Below, piece after piece: positions 53,244 through 61,566 of a DNA stretch of 64,000 nt (its first letter is position 1; the number at the start of each line of letters is the position of its first letter). Where the stretch lies: positions 1,860,001-1,924,000 of the forward strand of contig NZ_CP097127.1 in NCBI RefSeq assembly GCF_023330665.1. Direction: 5' to 3'. The notes under the pieces are model-generated. The model was not told the DNA's origin. It was given only the letters and a program-made list of their open reading frames with translations, and did not search any database. The DNA comes from Conexibacter sp. S30A1. Lineage in GTDB: Bacteria; Actinomycetota; Thermoleophilia; Solirubrobacterales; Solirubrobacteraceae. A program made the translations under genes and the position numbers.

Positions 53244-54083
53244 TCAGCCGCAGAAGCTGATCAGCTCGCGCGCGAGCCCGACCGGGTCGTCATAGGCGAT
53301 TAGAAAGCCTGTGCCCGGCAGCGTTCGCAGCTGCGCGGCGGGGATCAGGTCAAGCGCCTCGCGCGCAAGGCCGACCGGGGCCAGCGGATCCTCCTGCGCC
53401 CACAGCAGCAGCACGGGCAGGCTGAGCTGCGGGTAGATGTCGAGCAGGTCGCGCTGCGCCTCAAACGGCCAGCGACGCGCGAACTTGGCCCAGGCCCGCA
53501 CACGGCTGGTGTTGCCGCGCACGTCGGCCAGCGCATGCCGCACGGCGTCGCGGCTCTCCGGGTTGTGCTGGGCACTCAGGTACTCACCAAGCCGCGGTCG
53601 CAGCAGCACCGGGGCGGCGTGCGAGAGCGCCAGGTCGGCCACCGGCAGCGCCCCCAGCCCGGCCGCCAGGCGCCACAGCCCGCGCCAGGCGCCGAACGGC
53701 GCCGGCCGGTGCATGCGGTTGTTCAGCAGCACCAGGCGCGCAGGTGTGTAGGAACCGGTCGCGACCATCCGCAGCGCCAGCTCGGCGCCCAGATCGTGTC
53801 CGGCGACCGACGCCCGCGGCCCGCCGGCGTCTGAGCAGAAGCCGGCCATCACCTCGGTCAGCCATGCTCGGGTGTAGGGGTGACGGGGCCGGTCCTCAGA
53901 GTCTCCGTGCAACGGCAGGTCCGGTAGGACGACGCGAAAGCGGCCCGAGAGCGCCCCGACCACCGGCGCCCACTCGCGATGGGAGAGGCCAAGTGAGTGC
54001 AGCAACACGAGCGCCGGCCCGGTGCCCTCCTCCCAGTAGGCCACCCGGGCCCCATCGCGATGGTGGTACAGACGCAACCGCAT
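53244..54083 (-). CDS. Alpha/beta hydrolase lacking the catalytic histidine
   Basis: A 279-residue alpha/beta-hydrolase. The oxyanion segment LVLLHSLGLSHREW and the nucleophile elbow AGHDLGAE are clear, with Asp97 as nucleophile as in epoxide hydrolases and dehalogenases. The acid position is in LLWAQEDPLAP (Asp232). At the place where the catalytic His normally sits (usually GxGH before the last helix), the sequence is TLPGTGFLIAYDDP, with Phe260. The enzyme may therefore be inactive or use another mechanism. ATG at 54083 begins the fold; it is divergent from ileS. Confidence 0.82.
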   Translation of the reverse strand: MRLRLYHHRDGARVAYWEEGTGPALVLLHSLGLSHREWAPVVGALSGRFRVVLPDLPLHGDSEDRPRHPYTRAWLTEVMAGFCSDAGGPRASVAGHDLGAELALRMVATGSYTPARLVLLNNRMHRPAPFGAWRGLWRLAAGLGALPVADLALSHAAPVLLRPRLGEYLSAQHNPESRDAVRHALADVRGNTSRVRAWAKFARRWPFEAQRDLLDIYPQLSLPVLLLWAQEDPLAPVGLAREALDLIPAAQLRTLPGTGFLIAYDDPVGLARELISFCG

Positions 54084-54104
54084 GCGGGCAGTATCGCCCC
54101 TCGT

Positions 54105-54130
54105 CGGCCCTGGCCAGCGGGCCAGGGCCG
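54105..54130. other. Perfect 11-bp palindromic hairpin between divergent hydrolase and ileS
   Basis: Arms CGGCCCTGGCC (54105-54115) and GGCCAGGGCCG (54120-54130) pair around AGCG. It lies 27 bp before the ileS start and 21 bp from the start of the opposite gene, so it is too early to be a terminator for either. It could be an operator. A TAGAAT box at 54139-54144 would make the ileS leader only about 6-8 nt long. I saw no T-box anticodon-arm structure. Confidence 0.6.
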
Positions 54131-54156
54131 AACGCCGCCTAGAATCGGGCGTCCCG

Positions 54157-57100
54157 ATGACCAGCCCGCACCAGCCCGTCGACCCGCGCGCCTCCTTCCC
54201 GGAGATGGAGCAGCGCGTGCTCGCGCGCTGGCGCGAGCACGAGGTCTTCAAGGTGTCGCTCGAGCGCCGCGCGGACGCTCCGCGCTGGGGCTTCTTCGAG
54301 GGACCGCCGACCGCCAACGGGGCGCCGGGCGCCCACCACGTGCTGGCCCGGGTGTTCAAGGACATCTTTCCGCGCTACCGCACGATGCGCGGCTACCGGG
54401 TCGACCGGCGCGGCGGCTGGGACTGCCACGGGCTGCCGGTCGAGCTGGCGGTCGAGCGCGAGCTCGGGATGACCGAGAAGGCCGACATCGAGCGCTACGG
54501 GATCGCGAAGTTCAACGCCCGCTGCCGCGAGGTGGTGCTCAGCCACATCGACGACTGGACCGCGCTGACCGAGCGGATCGGCTTCTGGGTGGACACCGAG
54601 CACGCCTACAGGACACTCGACACAAGCTATGTCGAGTCGGTCTGGTGGGCGCTCAAGACGATCCACACCCGCGGGCTTTTGTTCGAGCGCCTCAAGGTCG
54701 TGCCGTACTGCCCGCGTTGCGGCACGGCGCTCTCGAGCCACGAGCTCGGTCAGCCGGGCGTCTACCAGGATGTGGTTGACCCGTCCGCCTACGTGATCCT
54801 GCCCAGCGAGCGCGGCAAGCTCGTGGTCTGGACGACAACCCCCTGGACGCTTGTCTCAAACGCCGCCGTCGCCGTCGATCCGCAGCTCACATACGTGCTG
54901 ACCGGCGATGGCTACATCGTCGCCGAAGCCCTGGCCAAGCGGCTGTTCGGCGAGCAGGTGACGATCTCAGAGCGCTTCCCCGGTGCCGCGCTTGTCGGCC
55001 TGCGCTACCAGCCGCCGTTTGACTTCATCCCCGGCGCCGAGTACGGCGAGCGCGCACACACGGTGCTTGCGGCCGACTTCGTCACCGCGCAGGACGGCAC
55101 CGGCCTGGTGCATACGGCGATCGCCTTTGGCGAGGATGACTTCCGCCTCGGGCAGGAGAACGGCCTTGAGCCGATCAACCCGGTGCTGCCCGACGGCACC
55201 TACGGCCCGCGGATCAAGCCGTGGGCCGGCATCGGCGTGAAGGCGGCCGACCCGCTGATCCTCGAGGACCTCGAGCGCCGCGGGCTTTTGTTGCGCTCAG
55301 AGCCCTACGAGCACTCCTACCCGCACTGCTGGCGCTGCAACACCGCGCTGCTCTACTACGCCAAGCCCTCCTGGTACATCGCCACCAGTCAGGTCAAGGA
55401 CCAGCTTCTGGCCGCCAACGAGACGATCGGCTGGCAGCCGCCGCACGTCAAGCACGGCCGCTTCGGCAACTGGCTGGAGGGCAACGTCGACTGGGCGCTC
55501 TCGCGCGAGCGCTACTGGGGAACGCCGCTACCGGTATGGAGGTGTCCCGCTGGGCACCTCCATGTGGTCGGCTCACTGACCGAGCTTGAGGAGCTGTCGG
55601 GCACGCTGCTAAAGGACCCACATCGGCCGTTCGTGGACGATGTCAGCTTCGCCTGCCAGGCGCAGGACTGCGGCGAGACGATGCGGCGCGTCCCCGACGT
55701 GATCGACGTCTGGTTTGACTCCGGCTCGATGCCGTTTGCCTCCTACGGGGCGATGCCTTCGCGCGCCGGCGCGGCACCCGCGCGGGCCGATGAGGAGTTT
55801 GAGGCGCACTTCCCGGCCGACTACATCTGCGAGGCGCTTGACCAGACGCGCGGCTGGTTCTACTCGATGCTCGCAGTCTCCACACTCCTGTTCGGCGAGA
55901 GCTCATATCGCAACGTCCTCTGCCTGGGGCTGATCCTCGATGAGCAGGGCCAGAAGATGAGCAAGTCAAAGGGCAATATCGTCGAGCCCTGGGAGGTGCT
56001 TGACACGCACGGCGCCGACGCCTTCCGCTGGTACTTCTTCACCTCAAAGTACCCGTGGGACGGCTACCGCTTCTCGATGGAGGCGATCGGCGAGGCGGTG
56101 CGCCAGTTCCTTTTGACGGTCTGGAACACCTACGGCTTCTACGTGCTCTACGCAAACGCCAACGGGGTCTCACGCGAGTCGCTGTCGCTGCCTGAGCCAA
56201 GCGAGCTGGGCGAGCTTGACCGCTGGGCGCTCTCGCGCCTGCAGTTGACGACGGCCGTCGTGCAGAGCGGGCTGGACTCGTTTGACGCGACCGGCTCGGG
56301 CCGCGCGATCGCGGCCTTCGTGGACGAGCTCTCAAACTGGTACGTGCGCCGCTCGCGCCGGCGCTTCTGGGACGGCGAGCCGGCGGCGATGGCGACGCTT
56401 CACCACATCCTGGTGACGCTGTCTGAGCTGCTCGCGCCGTTCACGCCGTTCATCGCCGATGAGATCTACTGGAACCTGTGCGGCGAGGAGCCGAGCGTGC
56501 ACCTCTGCGACTTCCCGGCCGTCGACGCCGGGGCGCGCGACGGGGCGCTTGAGGACGCGATGGACGTCGCGCGCGAGACGGTGCGCCTCGGCCTGGCGGC
56601 CCGCGCCCAGGCGAAGGTCAAGCTGCGCCAGCCGCTGCGCGCCGCCGTGGTCGTGGCCGCGGGGGCGGAGCGTGAGGCGATCGTTCGGCTTTCAGAGATC
56701 GTGCGCGACGAGCTCAACGTGCGCGAGCTGCGCTTCGTCTCCGAGGCCGACGAGCTCGGCGAGGTCGAGGTCAAGCCCAACTACCGCACCCTGGGGCCGC
56801 GCTTCGGCTCGCAGATGCCAATGGTCGCGGCGGCGGTCGCCGGGCTCAACGCCGAGGCGACGGCGCGCGCGCTGCGCGCCGTCGAGTCGGTGCATATCGA
56901 TGTCGGCGGCAGCGAACACGCGCTCGGAGCCGAGGATCTGCTTGTCTCGATGCGGCCGCTGGCCGGCTACCAGGTGGAGCGCGAAGGCTCACACGCGGTC
57001 GCGCTCGAGCTGGAGATCGACGATTCGCTGCGCGCCGAGGGCTGGGCGCGGGAGATCGTGCACGCCGTCCAGGCCGCACGCCGCACGGCGGGCCTTGAGG

Positions 57101-57294
57101 TATCCGACCGGATCGAGCTGACCCTTGATGGAGCGCAAGAGCTGCTTGCCGCCGCACGCGAGCACGAGCGCTACCTGGCCGGGGAGGTGCTCGCGGTGAG
57201 TCTCACATACGGATCCGTCGGCGAGGATGAGGCCACGGGCGGCCCGGTCACGATCGACGGCCTGACGTTGCGCCTCGCCCTGGCGCGGGCCTGA
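54157..57294 (+). CDS. ileS: Isoleucyl-tRNA synthetase (long type)
   Basis: A 1045-residue class I synthetase. The HIGH motif appears as GAHH (58-61) within GPPTANGAPGAHHVLARVF and KMSKS as QKMSKSKGNIVEP. Zinc-type cysteine pairs occur (VPYCPRCGTALSSHE; CWRCNTALLYYAKPSWY). The editing domain and a long C-terminal region are present, fitting the second (IleS2) type that is often mupirocin-tolerant; that property is not tested here. ATG at 54157 begins the usual N-terminus. Confidence 0.95.
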   Translation: MTSPHQPVDPRASFPEMEQRVLARWREHEVFKVSLERRADAPRWGFFEGPPTANGAPGAHHVLARVFKDIFPRYRTMRGYRVDRRGGWDCHGLPVELAVERELGMTEKADIERYGIAKFNARCREVVLSHIDDWTALTERIGFWVDTEHAYRTLDTSYVESVWWALKTIHTRGLLFERLKVVPYCPRCGTALSSHELGQPGVYQDVVDPSAYVILPSERGKLVVWTTTPWTLVSNAAVAVDPQLTYVLTGDGYIVAEALAKRLFGEQVTISERFPGAALVGLRYQPPFDFIPGAEYGERAHTVLAADFVTAQDGTGLVHTAIAFGEDDFRLGQENGLEPINPVLPDGTYGPRIKPWAGIGVKAADPLILEDLERRGLLLRSEPYEHSYPHCWRCNTALLYYAKPSWYIATSQVKDQLLAANETIGWQPPHVKHGRFGNWLEGNVDWALSRERYWGTPLPVWRCPAGHLHVVGSLTELEELSGTLLKDPHRPFVDDVSFACQAQDCGETMRRVPDVIDVWFDSGSMPFASYGAMPSRAGAAPARADEEFEAHFPADYICEALDQTRGWFYSMLAVSTLLFGESSYRNVLCLGLILDEQGQKMSKSKGNIVEPWEVLDTHGADAFRWYFFTSKYPWDGYRFSMEAIGEAVRQFLLTVWNTYGFYVLYANANGVSRESLSLPEPSELGELDRWALSRLQLTTAVVQSGLDSFDATGSGRAIAAFVDELSNWYVRRSRRRFWDGEPAAMATLHHILVTLSELLAPFTPFIADEIYWNLCGEEPSVHLCDFPAVDAGARDGALEDAMDVARETVRLGLAARAQAKVKLRQPLRAAVVVAAGAEREAIVRLSEIVRDELNVRELRFVSEADELGEVEVKPNYRTLGPRFGSQMPMVAAAVAGLNAEATARALRAVESVHIDVGGSEHALGAEDLLVSMRPLAGYQVEREGSHAVALELEIDDSLRAEGWAREIVHAVQAARRTAGLEVSDRIELTLDGAQELLAAAREHERYLAGEVLAVSLTYGSVGEDEATGGPVTIDGLTLRLALARA

Positions 57295-57314
57295 GGCTTG
57301 GCGGGCGCGAGCGG

Positions 57315-58046
57315 ATGGACGACTCCGCCCCTGTGATCGACCTGAACGCCGATGTCGGTGAGCGTCCCGGCGCCGCTGGCGTGGCCGGCGACGAGGCGAT
57401 CATGGCCGGCGTCTCGAGCGTGAGCGTGGCCTGCGGCTTTCACGCCGGCGACGGTGAGACCATGCGCCGCCTGTGCGAGGCGGCCGTGCGCCTGCGCAAG
57501 GCGATCGGGGCGCACGTCTCCTACCTTGACCGCGAGGGGTTCGGGCGCCGCGAGCTGGACGTTTCACCCGATGTCCTTGCCGACCACGTGGCTCAGCAGA
57601 TCGCGGCGCTCGAGGCGACCGCCGTGCTCGCGGGCGGAAGTGTGCGCTACGTCAAGCCGCACGGGGCGCTGTATAACCGGGCTGCCGTCGATCCGGTCAC
57701 CGCTCGGGCGCTCGCCCGCGCGGTGGCGGCTGCAGCGCCGGACCTCGCGCTGCTCGCGCCGCCCGGCTCGGAGCTTCTAAAGGCGGCCGCGGAGCACGGG
57801 ATCGCCGGCTTTGCCGAGGGGTTCGCCGACCGTGCCTACCGCGCCGACGGTTCGCTTGTACCGCGCACGCAGGCGGGAGCGGTGCTGGGCGCGCAGGCGG
57901 CGCTCACGCAGGGGCTTGAGCTGGCGCGCGGCGGCCGCTTTCGCTCGCTGTGCCTGCACTCCGACACGCCGGGCGCCGCGGCGCTGGCGGTGTCGCTGCG
58001 CGACCGGCTGATCGGCGCGGGCTTTGAGATCCGGCCGTTTGCCTGA
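57315..58046 (+). CDS. pxpA: 5-oxoprolinase subunit A (LamB/YcsF family)
   Basis: A 243-residue TIM-barrel subunit of the ATP-dependent prokaryotic 5-oxoprolinase. The opening VIDLNADVGERPGAAGVAGD, then SVACGFHAGDGETMRRLCEA, GAHVSYLDREGFGRREL and VKPHGALYNRAAVDP are diagnostic. With PxpB and PxpC it converts 5-oxoproline, a glutamine/glutamate damage product, to glutamate. The three genes are consecutive; pxpA starts 20 bp after ileS, so read-through from ileS is possible. Confidence 0.95.
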   Translation: MDDSAPVIDLNADVGERPGAAGVAGDEAIMAGVSSVSVACGFHAGDGETMRRLCEAAVRLRKAIGAHVSYLDREGFGRRELDVSPDVLADHVAQQIAALEATAVLAGGSVRYVKPHGALYNRAAVDPVTARALARAVAAAAPDLALLAPPGSELLKAAAEHGIAGFAEGFADRAYRADGSLVPRTQAGAVLGAQAALTQGLELARGGRFRSLCLHSDTPGAAALAVSLRDRLIGAGFEIRPFA

Positions 58047-58087
58047 GGCGGGCTCGCGCGGCGATACAGGACGCTTTCTTTGAGGCG

Positions 58088-58699
58088 ATGACCGACCACG
58101 CCCAGAATCGCACCCGGCCGGTCGGCGACCGCGCGCTGCTGATCGAGCTGGCAGACAACCGCCTGGTTCACGCTGCCGCGGCGCTCGTGAGGGCCCGCTA
58201 CGGCGAGGCGCTCGCCGAGGTCGTGCCCGGTCATCAGACGCTGCTCGTGGTGGGACGCGATGGGCCTGTGCGAATCGACCTGGATGGGCTCGAGGCTGCC
58301 GATGAGATGCCCCACGAGCTGGTCCAAATCGATGTCCGCTACGACGGCGCGGACCTCGAGGCGGTCGCCTCCGCGCTGGGCGTGAGCGTCGAGGCCGTCG
58401 TGGCGTTGCACGCCGGCGCGCAGTACACGGTCGCGTTCATGGGCTTCGCGCCCGGGTTTCCGTACCTGATCTGCGAGCCGTCATCGCCGCTGCTTGAGCT
58501 GCCGCGCCGCGCCACGCCGCGCACGCGCGTGCCGGCGGGCTCGGTGGCGGTGGCGGCCGGCTACTGCGGCATCTACCCGCAAGCCTCCCCCGGCGGCTGG
58601 AACCTGCTCGGTCACACCGAGCTGAGACTCTTTGACCCGCAGCGCGACCCGCCGGCGCTGCTTGAGCCGGGCATGTCCGTGCGCTTCGAGCCGATCTGA
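58088..58699 (+). CDS. pxpB: 5-oxoprolinase subunit B (KipI family)
   Basis: A 203-residue AHS1-domain subunit. PVGDRALLIELADNRLVHA opens it, VPGHQTLLVVGRDGPV follows, and GFAPGFPYLICEP with VPAGSVAVAAGYCGIYPQAS matches the conserved C-terminal half. KipI in Bacillus was first described as a kinase inhibitor; in the pxpABC context it is an oxoprolinase subunit. The gap to pxpA is 41 bp and pxpC starts two bases after its stop. Confidence 0.94.
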   Translation: MTDHAQNRTRPVGDRALLIELADNRLVHAAAALVRARYGEALAEVVPGHQTLLVVGRDGPVRIDLDGLEAADEMPHELVQIDVRYDGADLEAVASALGVSVEAVVALHAGAQYTVAFMGFAPGFPYLICEPSSPLLELPRRATPRTRVPAGSVAVAAGYCGIYPQASPGGWNLLGHTELRLFDPQRDPPALLEPGMSVRFEPI

Positions 58700-58701
58700 G
58701 C

Positions 58702-59544
58702 ATGACGCGGGTCGAGGTCATCTCGCCGGGGCCGCTGACGACGCTGCAGGACCTCGGCCGCCCCGGATATGCGCACATCGGCGTGCCCCGGTCAGGCGCG
58801 GCCGACCGCCCGGCGCTGGTGCTGGCAAACCGCCTGGTCGGCAACGACGACGGGGCGGTCGCGCTCGAGACGACGCTGGGTGGCCCGTGGCTGCGCTTTG
58901 ACGGGCCAGCGGTGGTCGCGCTCGCCGGGGCACCGGTCCGTGGGCTGGCGATGAACGAGCCGATCGAGCTCGCGGCCGGCGCGGAGTTGCGGGTCGGCAC
59001 AGCGAACCGCGGGCTGCGGACCTACATCGCCTTCGCCGGCGGCATCCGCGCGCCGCTGACCCTCGGCAGCGCCGCCACCGACACGCTCACCGGGCTCGGC
59101 CCTGAGCCGCTGCGAGCGGGGGAGGTGATCGAACTGGGTCGCGGAGCGTCCCGATCCAAGCCGCCGGCCGTGGTCAACCCGCCCGCTAGGGAACCCGTGC
59201 TGCGTGTGCTGCTTGGACCTCGCGCGGACTGGTTCACGGCCCAGGCGCTCGCGTGGCTGACCGGCGAAGAGTTCACCGTGAGCCACCAGGCAAACCGGAT
59301 CGGTCTGGCGCTCTGCGGGCCGAGACTGGAGCGCGCCCGCGCAGGCGAGCTGCGCTCCGAGGGACTTGTTCCGGGAGCGATCCAGGTGCCGCCGGACGGG
59401 CGGCCGATCCTGCTCTTGGCCGATCATCCGACGACCGGCGGCTATCCCGTGATCGCGGTGGTGCACAGCGAGGACATCGCCCTGGCCGCGCAGCTGCGCC
59501 CCGGTGCGCGTCTGCGGCTGTGCGCCGCGAGCGTGCGGCCCTGA
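58702..59544 (+). CDS. pxpC: 5-oxoprolinase subunit C (KipA/biotin-dependent carboxyltransferase family)
   Basis: A 280-residue AHS2-domain subunit. VISPGPLTTLQDLGRPGYAH is the typical start. LVGNDDGAVALETTLGGPWL and the later SHQANRIGLALCGPRLERAR with GAIQVPPDGRPILLLADHPT are conserved in KipA/AHS2. It completes the pxpABC operon. No pcp-type peptidase is adjacent. Confidence 0.94.
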   Translation: MTRVEVISPGPLTTLQDLGRPGYAHIGVPRSGAADRPALVLANRLVGNDDGAVALETTLGGPWLRFDGPAVVALAGAPVRGLAMNEPIELAAGAELRVGTANRGLRTYIAFAGGIRAPLTLGSAATDTLTGLGPEPLRAGEVIELGRGASRSKPPAVVNPPAREPVLRVLLGPRADWFTAQALAWLTGEEFTVSHQANRIGLALCGPRLERARAGELRSEGLVPGAIQVPPDGRPILLLADHPTTGGYPVIAVVHSEDIALAAQLRPGARLRLCAASVRP

Positions 59545-59567
59545 GCCGGGCCGGGCGCCAGGCCCGG

Positions 59568-59600
59568 CCGGGGCGCGGTCCAGCGGGACCGGCGCCCCGG
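59568..59600. terminator. Long GC-rich hairpin between convergent pxpC and trxA
   Basis: CCGGGGCGC pairs with GCGCCCCGG and the inner GGTCC with GGACC, with one bulged G and an AGCG loop, giving about 14 bp. A second stem, GCCGGGCC (59545-59552) with GGCCCGGC (59561-59568), abuts it. The position between converging stops fits a two-way terminator. Confidence 0.7.
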
Positions 59601-59608
59601 GGGCGAGG

Positions 59609-59938
59609 CTAGGCGAGCGCAGGCTCGAGTTCAGCCTCGAGGCGCTTCTTGGGGTAGGCGCCCACGACGCGCTTGATCTCCTGGCCGTTCTTGAAGACGA
59701 TCAGCGTCGGGATCGACATCACGTTGTAACGGATCGCGGTCTGCTGGTTCTCGTCGGTGTTCAGCTTCGAGACCTTGAGCTTGCCCTGCTTGTCGGCTGC
59801 GATCTCCTCGACAACCGGACTGACCATGCGGCAGGGTCCGCACCACGGCGCCCAGAAGTCCACGAGCACCGGCAGATCGGCTTCGAGCACCTCAGCCTGG
59901 AAATTGTTGTCTGTTACCTCTGAAACGTTGCCAGCCAT
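59609..59938 (-). CDS. trxA: Thioredoxin (WCGPC)
   Basis: A 109-residue classical thioredoxin with active site WCGPC (Cys33, Cys36) in [20 protein letters not shown] and the cis-Pro loop [18 protein letters not shown]. It reduces protein disulfides in the cytosol; thioredoxin reductase is not in the window. AGAGGAG lies just before the ATG. An AT-rich stretch at 59970-59981 with TATATT on the minus strand is a likely -10 box. Confidence 0.96.
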   Translation of the reverse strand: MAGNVSEVTDNNFQAEVLEADLPVLVDFWAPWCGPCRMVSPVVEEIAADKQGKLKVSKLNTDENQQTAIRYNVMSIPTLIVFKNGQEIKRVVGAYPKKRLEAELEPALA

Positions 59939-59974
59939 CGCGGCTCCTCTCGGGTTTACCTTGTCGCTTTACAA

Positions 59975-59980
59975 AATATA
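59975..59980 (-). promoter_or_regulatory. Putative -10 box for trxA
   Basis: Minus-strand TATATT lies 37 bp before the trxA ATG in a short AT-rich patch. No good -35 hexamer is visible at the expected distance, so the promoter is tentative. Confidence 0.4.
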
Positions 59981-60079
59981 GCGCCTGCTTTGCGTGCCTG
60001 TCCGCGCCGGGAGAACGCACGCGGACCCAACAAGCGTCATCCTGTCAGGGTGCTCGGCCGTCGCCAAGCCCAAAGCGGC

Positions 60080-61555
60080 ATGATCTCGCTGCCCGCGCGG
60101 CCCGTGCGCACCCACGGGCGCCGCTCGCTGTGGCTCGAGCAGGCCCTGGCCGGCGAGGATCCGGGCGCACAGAGCGCGGTGCTCGGCGAGTCACACACGG
60201 ACGTATGCATCGTCGGTGGCGGCTTCACCGGCATGTGGACGGCGCTTGAGCTGAAGGCGCGCGCGCCTGGCACGGACGTCACGCTGGTCGAGGCCGACAT
60301 CTGTGGGGCGGGCGCGAGCGGCCGTAACGGCGGCTTCGCGCTGACCTGGTGGGCGCACTTTGAGCACCTGGTCGCGCTGTGCGGCCCGGAGCACGCGCTT
60401 TCGCTGGCCGCGCGCGCCGAGCAGGCGGTGCGCAGCATCGGCGAGTTCTGCGAGCAGCGCGGAATCGCCGACGCCTTCAGCCTCGATGGCTGGGTCTGGG
60501 CCGCAACCAACCCCGCGCAGGTCGGGTCATGGGAGCAGACCGTGCGCCTGCTTGAGAAGCTGGGCGCCTCACCCTACCGGCCACTGGACCACAACGAGCT
60601 GGTGGCGAAGACCGGATCGACCCAGCACCTCGCGGGCCTGTTTGAGCCGGTCTCGGCGAGCGTCCAGCCCGCGAAGCTCGCGCGCGAGCTGGCCCGCGCC
60701 GTGCGCGAGGCGGGCGTGCACGTCCACGAACACTCGCAGGTACGGGCGATCGAGCACGGCAGGCGCACCGCCGTGGTGCTCGACGGCGGCTCGATCCAGG
60801 CTGAGCAGGTGCTCCTGGCGACCAACGCCTGGGCGGCGGGGATCCCAGAGATCGGCGCCGGCCTGGTGGTGGTCGCAAGCGACGTGATCGCCACCGCGCC
60901 GGCACCGGAGCGGCTCACACAGGCTGGTATCACGCCGGGGGTCTGCATCTCAGACGGACGCCGGCTGGTGAACTACTACCACGCCACCGCCGAGGGTCGC
61001 ATCGTGTTCGGCAAGGGCGGCGGCACGCTCGCCTACGGCAACCGCTTCGGCGCCAGCTTCGATCATCCCGGCCGCCGCGAGGCGCTGATTCGCAGCCAGC
61101 TGCTGCGCACCTACCCGACGCTCTGGGACCTGCCGGTACAGGCGTCGTGGAGCGGCCCGATCGACTACTCGCTGAGCGGGCTGCCGTTCTTCGTGCGGCT
61201 GCGTGACGCCCCAAGCGTGCTGGCCTGCGCAGGCTTCTCCGGCGACGGCGTCGGCCCGTCGCGGCTCGCCGGCGAGCTGCTCGCGCAGATGCTCGCCGAG
61301 GGTGGCGACGCGGGGCTGCCGGCGGCGTTGCGGACGGTGCCACAGCGCTGGCTGCCACCGGAGCCGATCCGCTACCTCGGCGGACGCATCGTCAGAGCGG
61401 CGGTGGCGCGCAAGGAGCACAGCGAGGACCTGGGTCAGAGGCCGCGAGTTCTGGACCGCGTGCTGGCGGGGATGGACCCCACCGGCTACGAGTACAAACC
61501 CCACGGCCGCAACCTGCCTGCGGCAGGCGGTGCGGCCGCGGACCGAGCGGGCTGA
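60080..61555 (+). CDS. FAD-dependent oxidoreductase (D-amino-acid/glycine oxidase family)
   Basis: A 491-residue flavoprotein of the DAO superfamily. The FAD-binding Rossmann motif is VCIVGGGFTGMWTALELK (about residues 43-60), and GAGASGRNGGFALTWWAHFE is the second conserved stretch. FSGDGVGPSRLAGELLAQML near the C-terminus fits the flavin loop. Such enzymes oxidise amines or amino acids; the substrate is unknown. ATG at 60080 places the fold near the start, but GTG codons upstream are in frame. It is divergent from trxA. Confidence 0.85.
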   Translation: MISLPARPVRTHGRRSLWLEQALAGEDPGAQSAVLGESHTDVCIVGGGFTGMWTALELKARAPGTDVTLVEADICGAGASGRNGGFALTWWAHFEHLVALCGPEHALSLAARAEQAVRSIGEFCEQRGIADAFSLDGWVWAATNPAQVGSWEQTVRLLEKLGASPYRPLDHNELVAKTGSTQHLAGLFEPVSASVQPAKLARELARAVREAGVHVHEHSQVRAIEHGRRTAVVLDGGSIQAEQVLLATNAWAAGIPEIGAGLVVVASDVIATAPAPERLTQAGITPGVCISDGRRLVNYYHATAEGRIVFGKGGGTLAYGNRFGASFDHPGRREALIRSQLLRTYPTLWDLPVQASWSGPIDYSLSGLPFFVRLRDAPSVLACAGFSGDGVGPSRLAGELLAQMLAEGGDAGLPAALRTVPQRWLPPEPIRYLGGRIVRAAVARKEHSEDLGQRPRVLDRVLAGMDPTGYEYKPHGRNLPAAGGAAADRAG

Positions 61556-61566
61556 CGCCCGGCGCG

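Noticed and set aside
54084-54156. T-box riboswitch upstream of ileS
   Set aside because: The spacer is only 73 bp and lacks the specifier loop and antiterminator bulge.
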